A DNA stretch of 54,574 bases, taken from contig CANJID010000022.1 of the NCBI GenBank assembly GCA_947474395.1, forward strand, positions 1-54,574, given 5' to 3'. Shown here piece by piece: positions 1 to 7,775 of this stretch. A model generated the notes under the pieces. That model had not been told where the DNA came from. It did not search any database and saw only the letters and a list, made by a program, of their open reading frames with translations. Every line of letters starts with the position of its first letter. Positions within the stretch are counted from its first letter, which is position 1. Origin of the DNA: Caulobacterales bacterium (GTDB lineage: Bacteria; Pseudomonadota; Alphaproteobacteria; Caulobacterales; Caulobacteraceae). A program made the translations under genes and the position numbers.

Positions 1-1461
1 AACGGCGGCGGCATCGGCACCTACTGGGGCGGGGTCCGCTCCATCGGCGAGAAGGTCAAGGGCGCGGGCCAGACCTCGGGCATCATCCCCTTCATCCGGG
101 TCATGGACTCGCTAACGCTGGCGATCAGCCAAGGCTCCCTGCGGCGCGGCTCGGCGGCGGTCTATCTCGACGTGCACCACCCGGAGATCGAGGAGTTCCT
201 CGAAATCCGCAAACCCTCGGGCGACTTCAACCGCAAGTCCCTGAACCTGCACCACGGCATCTCGATCACCGACGAGTTCATGGAAGCCGTGCGCGACGGG
301 GCCCAGTTCGGCCTGCGCTCGCCCAAGACCGGCGAGGTGGTCCGCCTCGTCGACGCCCGCTCGCTCTGGCAGAAGATTCTGGAGATTCGCCTGCAGACCG
401 GCGAGCCCTACCTGATCTTCTCCGACACCGTGAACCGGGCCATGCCCCAGCATCAGCGCGAGCTGGGCATGAAGGTCCGCCAGTCGAACCTCTGCTCGGA
501 GATCATGCTCCACACGGGCAAGGACCACCTGGGCGTCGACCGCACCGCCGTCTGCTGCCTGTCCTCGGTCAACGCCGAGAAGTTCATGGAATGGCGCGAC
601 CACCCGACCTTCGTCGAGGACGTGTTCCGCTTCCTCGACAATGTGCTGCAGGACTTCATCGACCGCGCGCCCGACGCCATGGCTCCGGCCAGCTACGCCG
701 CCATGCGCGAGCGTTCGGTGGGCCTCGGCCTGATGGGCTTCCACTCGTTCCTTCAGGCCCAGAACGTGCCCTTCGAGTCGGCCCTGGCCAAGTCCTGGAA
801 CATGCGCATCTTCAAGGCCCTGCGCCGGGCCTCCGACAAGGCCAGCAAGACCCTGGCCGAGGAGCGCGGACCCTGCCCGGACGCCGCCGACCGCGGCGTG
901 ATGGAGCGCTTCTCACACAAGCTGGCCATCGCTCCGACGGCCTCGATCTCGATCATCTGCGGCGGGACCTCGGCGGGCATCGAGCCGATCCCCGCCAACA
1001 TCTACAGCCACAAGACCCTGTCGGGCACCTTCGCGGTGAAGAACCCCTATCTGGAAAAGCTGCTGGACGAGAAGGGCATGAACACGTCCGAGGTCTGGGG
1101 CGGCATCCTCGAGCACGAAGGCTCGGTGCAGCACCTGGAGTTCCTCAGCCAGGATGAGAAGGACGTCTACAAGACCGCCTTCGAGCTCGACCAGCGCTGG
1201 ATCGTCGAACTGGCCGCCGACCGCACCCCGGAAATCTGCCAGTCCCAGTCGCTCAACCTGTTCCTGCCGGGCGACATCGATAAGTGGGATCTGCACATGC
1301 TGCACTGGACCGCCTGGGAGCGGGGCTGCAAGAGCCTCTACTACCTGCGCTCCAAGTCGGTGCAGCGCGCCGCCTTCGCCGGCCAGGAAGCCGCCGCCGC
1401 CGTCATCTTCGACACGGATGCCGCCAAGACCGACTACGAGGAATGCCTCGCCTGCCAGTAG
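1..1461 (+). CDS. nrdA: Ribonucleoside-diphosphate reductase class Ia, alpha subunit (C-terminal part)
   Basis: The large subunit reduces ribonucleotides to deoxyribonucleotides in the cytoplasm together with NrdB. The frame is open from the first base of the window, so the N-terminus (ATP cone, first redox cysteine) lies outside; 486 residues are visible. Visible family landmarks are NLCSEI, carrying the Asn/Cys/Glu active-site set; a following VCCLSS, which supplies the partner cysteine; the paired tyrosines in SLYYLRS that relay the radical from NrdB; and the C-terminal CLAC cysteine pair that is re-reduced by thioredoxin or glutaredoxin. The ending at ECLACQ is typical and the gene is intact at its 3' end. 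nrdB lies 2.6 kb downstream on the same strand rather than adjacent. Identification is secure. Confidence 0.97.
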   Translation, partial: NGGGIGTYWGGVRSIGEKVKGAGQTSGIIPFIRVMDSLTLAISQGSLRRGSAAVYLDVHHPEIEEFLEIRKPSGDFNRKSLNLHHGISITDEFMEAVRDGAQFGLRSPKTGEVVRLVDARSLWQKILEIRLQTGEPYLIFSDTVNRAMPQHQRELGMKVRQSNLCSEIMLHTGKDHLGVDRTAVCCLSSVNAEKFMEWRDHPTFVEDVFRFLDNVLQDFIDRAPDAMAPASYAAMRERSVGLGLMGFHSFLQAQNVPFESALAKSWNMRIFKALRRASDKASKTLAEERGPCPDAADRGVMERFSHKLAIAPTASISIICGGTSAGIEPIPANIYSHKTLSGTFAVKNPYLEKLLDEKGMNTSEVWGGILEHEGSVQHLEFLSQDEKDVYKTAFELDQRWIVELAADRTPEICQSQSLNLFLPGDIDKWDLHMLHWTAWERGCKSLYYLRSKSVQRAAFAGQEAAAAVIFDTDAAKTDYEECLACQ

Positions 1462-1487
1462 CGCAGGCCCCAAGCTAGGTAGAAGCC

Positions 1488-1829
1488 ATGAGCTTGATCT
1501 ACGAACGTCTCCGCGCCGCTATGATCGCCGGCAAGCCTGTGTCCCTGACCTACGGTGGTCACAGGCGGGAGGTGTGTGCACACGTCCTGGGGACCAAAAA
1601 CGGGCTCCCCCAAGTCTTGGTCTTCCAATACGGGGGCGGGTCGTCCAGCGGGCTCCCGCCGGGCGGTGAATGGCGCTGTATGATGGTAGGCAATATTTTC
1701 GACGTGGAAGAATTGGCTGGTTCCTGGCGCACCGACCACAACCACAGTCGCGCGCAGACCTGCGTTGATCAAATCGACGTGGAGATGTGGGTTGCGTCGG
1801 ACGGGATGCCGTACGTCAAGCGCGCGTAA
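1488..1829 (+). CDS. Small conserved-looking hypothetical protein
   Basis: A 113-residue soluble protein that I do not recognise. It starts 26 bases after nrdA, with an AGG-containing purine stretch before the ATG, so it may be read with nrdA. Visible features are a glycine/serine-rich YGGGSSSG turn, a WRCMMVGNIF segment and a histidine-containing SWRTDHNHS segment; there is no signal peptide or membrane helix. Its last 61 bases overlap the 3' end of the gene on the opposite strand. Third-codon GC is lower than in the neighbours (for example caaaaacgggct, caatattttc), which may mark later acquisition. No function can be given. Confidence 0.6.
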   Translation: MSLIYERLRAAMIAGKPVSLTYGGHRREVCAHVLGTKNGLPQVLVFQYGGGSSSGLPPGGEWRCMMVGNIFDVEELAGSWRTDHNHSRAQTCVDQIDVEMWVASDGMPYVKRA

Positions 1830-2008
1830 TCCAGCGCCCGCTCCCGGGCTTTCGTGCCATCGAATGTCGCACGATAGACTTCCCCTTCGGATCCGTGATC
1901 AACGGCTTCGACGAGCCAATGCCCTGGCGCGTCAGCTACTTCGATGATTTCGACGACGATGCCGAGCGGTGCGTTGTCGTTGGATAAGAAAGCATCTAGC
2001 AGCGCCAT
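1769..2008 (-). CDS. Small hypothetical protein, 79 aa
   Basis: The ATG at 2008 is chosen because a strong ribosome binding site (GGAGG, 5 bases spacing) precedes it; a longer open frame upstream to 2104 has no such site. The protein is acidic and soluble, with an IVVEIIEV strand, a GHWLVEAV strand and a C-terminal helix ERALDYARLTYGI; the last part looks like a conserved family signature but I cannot name the family. It is tail-to-tail with the gene at 1488-1829 and overlaps it by 61 bases, so both products would be affected by changes in the shared segment. Confidence 0.6.
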   Translation of the reverse strand: MALLDAFLSNDNAPLGIVVEIIEVADAPGHWLVEAVDHGSEGEVYRATFDGTKARERALDYARLTYGIPSDATHISTSI

Positions 2009-2124
2009 TGCAGCCTCCGGCAATCGAACCCGGAATGCGCAAACTGGGTTCCGCATTGTGGTTGCAAATTGCGGACCAAAAGGCGCCGAGTCAGATCGTC
2101 GCACTTAGGTGCCAACCTGCTTTG

Positions 2125-2976
2125 CTAGGCGAAATACGCCACCGTCCTGAACTCGATGCTCTCCCGCGTCCGCGCATCCGGGCGGCTGGGGTCGGCGAAG
2201 GCGCTGTGGGGCGTGCGCCAGGCGCGGGTGCGGTCGGAATCGTGCAGCTTGAACAGCAGCACCTCGCCGCGGGTCATGTCCGGGAAGTACCACCAGCGAT
2301 GGGCCGGGCTGTAGCGGAACACCGAGGCCGCCGGCATGCGGTCCTCCCCCTCGATCGGCGCCAGCATCGCCTCCGCCGACGGCATGGCGTCGACCCAGAC
2401 CAGGGTATTGGAAACCCCCTCCTCCGCCCCGACGCTGCCGGCCTCGCATAGGGCCAGCGGGCGGTCCTGGGGCGGGGGCGAGAAGGCGCGCCAGAGGCTG
2501 GTGATCAGGAACCGGCTGTAGCCGCGGCCCTGGACCTCCGGCCGCTCCTCCAGGAAGCGGCGCCGGGCGGTCTCGGGAACGATGTCGACGTGCACGTCCG
2601 CGGCGGGAGGCTGCACCTCGGCGCCGGTCTCGCCCGCGCTGCGCAGGATCCAGCCGAGGGACAGGACCATGTCCGCGCCGGTGAGGGCCTTGATCAGGGC
2701 GTCCACCTCGCAGGGATAGGCCTGCTCCACCTCGGCCTTGTCGCGGAAGTCGGCCACCGCGCTCTCGTGGCCGGCCAGGGTGAAGCCGTGGGTGTCGAGG
2801 TCGAAGGGGGCGCCCCTGGTCCGCGCGTCTCGGATCAGCACCTGATGGGTTTCGTAAGTGCCGGTGTTCAGCTCCACGCCGGGGCCGACGAAGCGCCGAT
2901 TCACCCGCGAGCCGGGGGCGAGGTAATGGAGGGCGGCCCTGACGCCCGCCTCGCCGTTCTGGTCCATGACGCTCAC
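2125..2976 (-). CDS. CmcJ/NvfI-family oxidoreductase (asaB/GA4-desaturase type)
   Basis: The 283-residue protein has the features I associate with the CmcJ/NvfI family (fungal asaB, gibberellin desaturase, cephamycin CmcJ): an early LNTGTYETHQVLI segment, a DVHVDIVPETA segment, and the C-terminal LLFKLHDSDRTRAWRTPHSAF region with the RTPHSAF signature. Members act as 2-oxoglutarate/iron-type oxygenases or hydroxylases in secondary metabolism, but many bacterial members are uncharacterised and the substrate here is unknown. The GTG at 2976 has GGAGG at ideal spacing; ATG at 2967 is an alternative. It lies between nrdA and nrdB on the opposite strand and has no obvious pathway partners. Confidence 0.72.
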   Translation of the reverse strand: MSVMDQNGEAGVRAALHYLAPGSRVNRRFVGPGVELNTGTYETHQVLIRDARTRGAPFDLDTHGFTLAGHESAVADFRDKAEVEQAYPCEVDALIKALTGADMVLSLGWILRSAGETGAEVQPPAADVHVDIVPETARRRFLEERPEVQGRGYSRFLITSLWRAFSPPPQDRPLALCEAGSVGAEEGVSNTLVWVDAMPSAEAMLAPIEGEDRMPAASVFRYSPAHRWWYFPDMTRGEVLLFKLHDSDRTRAWRTPHSAFADPSRPDARTRESIEFRTVAYFA

Positions 2977-3131
2977 TCCGGCCTCCCGCGACGCTAGGAA
3001 GGGGGCAAAGGGCCGTCAAGGAGGCGAAAAAATCCCCTGCAGAGGGACGCCTTGTGGCGACAAGCCTTTGATCGGGCAGAATAACCCCGTGCGACCGGCG
3101 TTGTGGGGAAGGTCCGCTGTCGAGACTTGGG

Positions 3132-3899
3132 TTGGCGTTGGCGTCTGCTGTGGCGATGGGTGCGGTCTGCATCGGCGCCCCCGCATGCGCCGCACCGGCC
3201 GATGCGGCGACCCGCGGCAGCCTCGCCGGCGCCGCCTTCAAGCCCCTGGCGATCCGCGGCGCGCCCTCGCCTTCCGGGCCCCCGCGGAAGGGGGTGCTCT
3301 ACGCCGAGCAGTTCATCCCCGGCCGCGGCCTGGTGCGCTGGGAGATCCCCGCGGACGCAACACCGGCCGAGGCGGCCTTCCAGCCCGTCACCGCCGCCGG
3401 CCTGCGAGATGGCGAGTGGGCGGGGATCGACGACCTCGTCTATGTGACCAACTGGGCCGAGCCCTTCCGCCATCCGGACTTCGACCCGCGCCTCGCCGCC
3501 GATTTCGCGGTCCTCTCGGGGCAGGGCGCTTTCGCGGCGACGGCCATCCCCACCGATGGCAAGCGTGGGCGGTCGGCCAATCCAATTCGAGCGCGCGGCG
3601 CCGCGGACGATGCGGGCCGTTGGTTCCTGTTCGCCGCCATCCGCAAGCGGGCGCTTGGCTACCGCTTCCCCGGTGACAACGACGGGCCGGACCTGGCCTT
3701 CGACAGGGGAGGCTTCGTGGGCCAGGCCTCGGCCGGCCTGGGCTGGCGGCGCGGCGGCGTGCAGGCGTCCCTCGGCTATGTCTACGAGCGGGTGCGGTTC
3801 CTGCGCTTTGGCCTGCGCAGCCGCCGCGATCACCGCTTCGGGGTGACCGTCAGCTGGCGGCCGCAAGTTGCGACCAAGCCCCCGATCCGCTGGCATTGA
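3132..3899 (+). CDS. Exported hypothetical protein, possibly LpxR-like beta-barrel
   Basis: The frame encodes a signal peptide (hydrophobic alanine/valine-rich stretch ending ACAAPADA) followed by about 230 residues. The C-terminal half, with GGFVGQASAGLGWRRG, VQASLGYVYERV and HRFGVTVSWRP, shows alternating amphipathic strands like an outer-membrane barrel and recalls the LpxR (DUF2219) lipid A deacylase/modifier family; this assignment is tentative and I cannot place catalytic residues. The start is uncertain: the frame opens at 3072 and the first usable codons are TTG 3132, TTG 3138, GTG 3150 and ATG 3156, all inside the signal sequence and without a clear ribosome binding site. Confidence 0.6.
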   Translation: MALASAVAMGAVCIGAPACAAPADAATRGSLAGAAFKPLAIRGAPSPSGPPRKGVLYAEQFIPGRGLVRWEIPADATPAEAAFQPVTAAGLRDGEWAGIDDLVYVTNWAEPFRHPDFDPRLAADFAVLSGQGAFAATAIPTDGKRGRSANPIRARGAADDAGRWFLFAAIRKRALGYRFPGDNDGPDLAFDRGGFVGQASAGLGWRRGGVQASLGYVYERVRFLRFGLRSRRDHRFGVTVSWRPQVATKPPIRWH

Positions 3900-3920
3900 T
3901 CCTGAAATTCATCCACAGGC

Positions 3921-3967
3921 GCCCCATATGCTGTGGGTGAGGACATTGTGGCCACTAGACGTAGTAA
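3921..3967 (+). promoter_or_regulatory. Tandem NrdR-like boxes upstream of nrdB
   Basis: Two 16-base elements fit the NrdR box pattern (C-w-A-t-A core mirrored by T-w-G-t). Box 1 at 3921-3936 reads GCCCCATATGCTGTGG. Box 2 at 3952-3967 reads CCACTAGACGTAGTAA and contains ACTA/TAGT arms. Their starts are 31 bases apart, about three helical turns, the usual spacing for paired NrdR sites. They end 79 bases before the nrdB ATG. NrdR is the nucleotide-sensing repressor of ribonucleotide reductase genes; binding here is inferred. Confidence 0.68.
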
Positions 3968-4046
3968 ACGGCTCGTTCAGGATAGGCGTTCGATCCTGGT
4001 GAAGGACGGTCGCGATTCGCGCGGCTGGTGAACGGAACGGCAGCTT

Positions 4047-5099
4047 ATGACCGCCACGACAAAGATCATTGGGGCCAAGAAGCCCGGGCTCCTGACGCCC
4101 TCCTACTCCTACAAGCCGTTCCGCTATCCGTGGGCCTACGACTTCTGGAAGAAGCAGCAGCAGGTCCACTGGATGCCCGAGGAAGTGCCCCTCGGCGAGG
4201 ACTGCAAGGACTGGGCGGCCAAGCTCAACGACGGCGAGCGCAACCTCCTGACCCAGATCTTCCGCTTCTTCACCCAGTCGGATGTCGAGGTGAACGACAA
4301 CTACATGGAGCGCTACGCCCGCGTCTTCAAACCGACCGAAGTGAAGATGATGCTTTCCGCGTTCTCGAACATGGAGACCATCCACATCGCGGCCTACGCC
4401 CTGCTGCTCGAGACCATCGGCATGCCCGAGGCGGAGTTCTCCGCCTTCCTCGAGTTCGAGGCCATGAAGGCCAAGCACGACTACATGCAGACCTTCGGGG
4501 TCGAGACCGAGGCGGACATCGCCCGCACCCTGGCCATGTTCGGCGCCTTCACCGAGGGGCTGCAGCTCTTCGCCAGCTTCGCCATGCTGATGAACTTCCC
4601 GCGCTTCAACAAGATGAAGGGCATGGGCCAGATCGTCTCCTGGTCGGTGCGCGACGAGAGCCTGCACTGCGAGGGCATGGTCCAGCTCTACCGCGCCTTC
4701 GCCGCCGAGACCGGCGTGGTCACCAAGTCCGTGGCCGACGACATCGTCGACTGCTGCCGCACGGTGGTGGGACTGGAGGACAAATTCATCGACCTCGCCT
4801 TCGAGGCGGGCGAGGTGCAGGGCATGACGCCCGAGGACATCAAGTCCTACATCCGCTTCATCGCCGACTGGCGCCTGCGCCAGCTCGACCTGCCCGAGAT
4901 CTACGGGGTGCGGGAGAACCCCCTGCCCTGGCTGCAGTCGATGCTCTCGGGCGTCGAGCACGCCAACTTCTTCGAGGCCCGCTCCACCGAATATTCCAAG
5001 GCCGCCACCCGCGGCCAGTGGCAGGGGGCCGAGGGCGTCTGGGGCGAGTTCGACCGCATGATGTCCAAGCGGTCGGAGAACCAGCTCCCGGCGGAGTGA
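4047..5099 (+). CDS. nrdB: Ribonucleoside-diphosphate reductase class Ia, beta subunit
   Basis: The small subunit houses the di-iron centre and tyrosyl radical used by NrdA. The 350-residue protein has normal length. Iron ligands and radical site are visible: the Asp in FFTQSD, the METIHIAAY segment that gives Glu, His and the radical-bearing Tyr in the E-x-x-H-x-x-x-Y arrangement, and the RDESLHCEG segment with Glu and His. The presence of the tyrosine indicates a standard class Ia/b enzyme rather than the class Ic phenylalanine form. The ATG at 4047 follows a purine-rich GGAACGG. Two NrdR-like boxes upstream suggest its own repressible promoter. A DUF3606 gene follows after 7 bases. Confidence 0.97.
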   Translation: MTATTKIIGAKKPGLLTPSYSYKPFRYPWAYDFWKKQQQVHWMPEEVPLGEDCKDWAAKLNDGERNLLTQIFRFFTQSDVEVNDNYMERYARVFKPTEVKMMLSAFSNMETIHIAAYALLLETIGMPEAEFSAFLEFEAMKAKHDYMQTFGVETEADIARTLAMFGAFTEGLQLFASFAMLMNFPRFNKMKGMGQIVSWSVRDESLHCEGMVQLYRAFAAETGVVTKSVADDIVDCCRTVVGLEDKFIDLAFEAGEVQGMTPEDIKSYIRFIADWRLRQLDLPEIYGVRENPLPWLQSMLSGVEHANFFEARSTEYSKAATRGQWQGAEGVWGEFDRMMSKRSENQLPAE

Positions 5100-5106
5100 G
5101 GCGCGA

Positions 5107-5289
5107 ATGGCCGGCCTGAAGGACAAGCGCGGCTTCATCGACAAGGACCGCCTGGACCTGACCGAGCGTCAGGCCGTCGAGTACTGGATGAAGCGCTGGG
5201 GCGTGACCCGCGACCAGATCACCGCCGCCCACCGCAAGGTCGGCCGCATGGTCAAGGACATCGCCACCGAGCTGGGGAAGAAGCGTTAG
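5107..5289 (+). CDS. DUF3606 domain-containing small protein
   Basis: A 60-residue basic protein. The segments LTERQAVEYWMKRWGVTRDQI and AHRKVG match what I know as the DUF3606 family, small alphaproteobacterial proteins of unknown role with a helix-turn-helix-like layout. It begins 7 bases after the nrdB stop and is probably co-transcribed with it. Its stop codon overlaps the stop of the convergent methyltransferase gene. No enzyme motif, signal peptide or membrane segment is present. Confidence 0.82.
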   Translation: MAGLKDKRGFIDKDRLDLTERQAVEYWMKRWGVTRDQITAAHRKVGRMVKDIATELGKKR

Positions 5290-6125
5290 CTCTTTTCGAC
5301 CACGAACATGTCCTGCCAGCCCTGGTAGTCGGCGGCTCCCCGCCAGGCGCCCGTGCGGAAGTCCCGCACCGTCAGGCCGGCGTCCGCGATCATGGCGCGG
5401 AAGGACTCCGCCGTGTGGGCGATGGCGCCTTCGGGATGGTCCGCGTGCTGGACCCAGGCGCCGTCGCGCCAGGGGTGGAAGGGCAGGCCGGAGCGCCCCT
5501 CGGCGATGGCGGCGAGCGACGCCTCGTCCAGCACATAGCCGGTGAACAGGAAACGCCCGCCCGGCCCCAGGGACCGGGCCGTCTCGTTCAGATAGTGGGC
5601 GATGGGCCCGCCCTGCATGTGGCTGAACACCGAGGTCGCGAAGGCGAAGCTCACTTCGCCGTCCGCGGTGGGAAAACGATAGCCGTCCTCGGCCACCGCG
5701 CCCCTGGTATTGTAGAGGCCGTTCTGGATGTCGGCGCAGACGAAGCGGAAATCGGGGCGGCGCTTCCTGTAGCGCAGCTGGCAACTGACGATCGCCCGCG
5801 GTGTCAGGTCGAAGCCGATGTAGCCGCCCTTGTCCGAGAGGAAGCGGGAGAGGGGTTCGGCCACCCGCCCCGTCCCGCAGCCGATGTCCAGCACCACGTC
5901 CTCAGGCGTGAGGGCGCCGTGCTCGATCAGGGTGGCGAGGAGCTGATCGCCGACGGCGCGGAAGTCGCCGCCGCCGACGTGGTGGACCACATTGAAGGGC
6001 TCGCCGAGACGGCCCGGCTGTGTCAGCCGGGCCGGCAGGGCCTTGAGGTCATCGCCGAGGGCGAAACCGAACTTGAGGACGTTGCGGACGTAGGGCTTGA
6101 CCGCGCTCCAGACAGGACCGGTCAA
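5286..6125 (-). CDS. Class I SAM-dependent methyltransferase
   Basis: The 279-residue protein carries the Rossmann-type methyltransferase core. Motif I is VVLDIGCGTGRVAEPL near residues 78-93, with an acidic residue closing the second strand in GYIGFDLT, then VCADIQNG, consistent with SAM binding. The substrate is not evident. The start is a TTG at 6125 preceded by AGGA; it lies 6 bases after the ctpA stop, so translation is probably coupled to ctpA. There is no ATG near the N-terminus that would retain the conserved fold. No signal peptide is seen, so it should be cytoplasmic. It is the last gene of the rsfS-to-ctpA minus-strand group. Confidence 0.82.
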   Translation of the reverse strand: MTGPVWSAVKPYVRNVLKFGFALGDDLKALPARLTQPGRLGEPFNVVHHVGGGDFRAVGDQLLATLIEHGALTPEDVVLDIGCGTGRVAEPLSRFLSDKGGYIGFDLTPRAIVSCQLRYRKRRPDFRFVCADIQNGLYNTRGAVAEDGYRFPTADGEVSFAFATSVFSHMQGGPIAHYLNETARSLGPGGRFLFTGYVLDEASLAAIAEGRSGLPFHPWRDGAWVQHADHPEGAIAHTAESFRAMIADAGLTVRDFRTGAWRGAADYQGWQDMFVVEKS

Positions 6126-6131
6126 GCCATC

Positions 6132-7655
6132 CTACTTGGCCTTGGCGCCCGGTTCGACGGCCGGCGCGCGCTGGGACGGGCCGATCTTGTCGGCCGGCGC
6201 CACGGCGGACGGCGGGGTGGGCTTGGCGGACTGAGCCGCGGCGCCCGCCGCCGGGGCTGGGGCGCCGCCGTCGGTGGTGGTCGCGGCCGCTGCACCCGCC
6301 TTGGCGACGGTGAACTTTGGCTCCGCCTTGGCGTAGGTGAGGTAGGGCTTCTCCTTCACCGCCGCCTGCACCGAGCCGTACTTCAAGACGTCCATGGCGC
6401 GGGTGAGCTGGAAGTCGTCCTTCTTGGTGTCGTAGCCCTCGGGCGGGATCTCCGCCGGGGTGTGGGCCGCGCTGCGGGCCTTGCCTTCGGAGGCGTCGAG
6501 GGCGTTGTGGAAGCTGGCCTCGCTGAACTGCAGCGACTGGTCGGCCATCAGCTCGGCTTCCTGCTTGGTGCGCGCGACCTCGAGGTCGGGGGCGATTCCG
6601 GTCTTCTGGATCGATTCACCCGACGGCGTGTAGTAGCGCGCCGTGGTCAGCTTCAGGGCGCCGTCGACGCCGCCCCGCAGCGGGATCACGGTCTGCACCG
6701 AGCCCTTGCCGAAGCTGGTCAGGCCGATGACCTCGGCCCGGCGACGGTCCTTCAGGGCGCCGGCGACGATTTCCGACGCGGAAGCCGAGCCGTTGTTGAT
6801 GATCACGACCATGGGCAGGCCCTTGACCATGTCGCCGCCGGCCTTGGCGTTGTAGCGCTGGATGTCGCGGGTCTCGCGGCCGCGCTGGGACACCACCTCG
6901 CCGCCGTCGAGGAAGGCCGAGGCCGTCTCGACCGCGGAGTCCACCAGCCCGCCCGGATTGTTGCGCAGGTCGAGGACGATGCCCTTCATCTTGGGGTTCT
7001 TGGCCTTGAAATCGCGCAGGGCCGCCTTGGTCTCGTCGCCGGTCTTCTCGTCGAAGCCGGAGATACGCAGGACGCCGTAGTCGCCTTCCATCTTGGCGGT
7101 GACCGACTTCACGTTGATCACTTCGCGGGTCAGCTTGACCGAGAAGGGGTCCGCCTTCTCGCGCGCCAGGGTCAGGGTGATGGTGGTGCCCACCGCGCCC
7201 CGCATGGCCTTGACCGCGTCGTTCAGGGAGCGGCCGATGATCGTCTCGCCGTCGATGGCGGTGATGTAGTCGCCGGCCAGGATGCCCGCGCGGGTGGCCG
7301 GGGTGCCGTCCATCGGCGAGACCACCTTGACCGCACCGTCTTCGGCGGTGACCACGATGCCCAGCCCGCCGTACTCGCCGCGGGTCTGGTCGCGCATGTC
7401 GTCGAAGCCGTCCGGATCGAGGTAGCCGGAGTGCGGATCGAGGGACGTCAGCATCCCGTCGATGGCGGCCTGGATCAGCTTCTTGTCGTCGACCGGCACG
7501 ACGTACTGCTGCTCGACCGTGGCGAGCACGTCGCCGAACAGCTCGAGCATCTTGTACGTCTCGGCCTTGGGCGACTTGGTCTGCTGGCTCGCGAAAGCCA
7601 TGGCGCCCGCGCCCAGGGCGAAAGTGGAAATGCCGACCAACAGGATTTTGCGCAT
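6132..7655 (-). CDS. ctpA: Carboxy-terminal processing protease, S41 family
   Basis: A periplasmic serine protease that trims C-termini of envelope proteins. The 507-residue product has a signal peptide (residues 1-22), a PDZ domain (about 95-165, GDYITAIDGE) and the S41 protease domain (about 190-370). The catalytic Ser is about residue 292 in NNGSASASEIV and the Lys about 317 in FGKGSVQT. A proline/alanine-rich tail follows. The ATG is preceded by GAGGATCTG. It lies downstream of the EnvC-like gene; this linkage of an S41 protease with a peptidoglycan-hydrolase activator is common in alphaproteobacteria and fits a role in cell-wall remodelling, which is inference. Confidence 0.95.
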   Translation of the reverse strand: MRKILLVGISTFALGAGAMAFASQQTKSPKAETYKMLELFGDVLATVEQQYVVPVDDKKLIQAAIDGMLTSLDPHSGYLDPDGFDDMRDQTRGEYGGLGIVVTAEDGAVKVVSPMDGTPATRAGILAGDYITAIDGETIIGRSLNDAVKAMRGAVGTTITLTLAREKADPFSVKLTREVINVKSVTAKMEGDYGVLRISGFDEKTGDETKAALRDFKAKNPKMKGIVLDLRNNPGGLVDSAVETASAFLDGGEVVSQRGRETRDIQRYNAKAGGDMVKGLPMVVIINNGSASASEIVAGALKDRRRAEVIGLTSFGKGSVQTVIPLRGGVDGALKLTTARYYTPSGESIQKTGIAPDLEVARTKQEAELMADQSLQFSEASFHNALDASEGKARSAAHTPAEIPPEGYDTKKDDFQLTRAMDVLKYGSVQAAVKEKPYLTYAKAEPKFTVAKAGAAAATTTDGGAPAPAAGAAAQSAKPTPPSAVAPADKIGPSQRAPAVEPGAKAK

Positions 7656-7775
7656 CAGATCCTCGAGAAAAGCTGCCGACTCCGCCCGTTACGGCCACGC
7701 TACTACGTAAGCCGTATGCTTATGAAATACTCCCTAACCCCTCGCGGCAACAGGCGCACGCTGTCTCATGCGTAC

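Noticed and set aside
2105-3241. Long minus-strand open frame covering the CmcJ-like gene in another frame
   Set aside because: It consists of Arg/Pro/Gly-rich low-complexity sequence with no domain and overlaps a recognisable gene.
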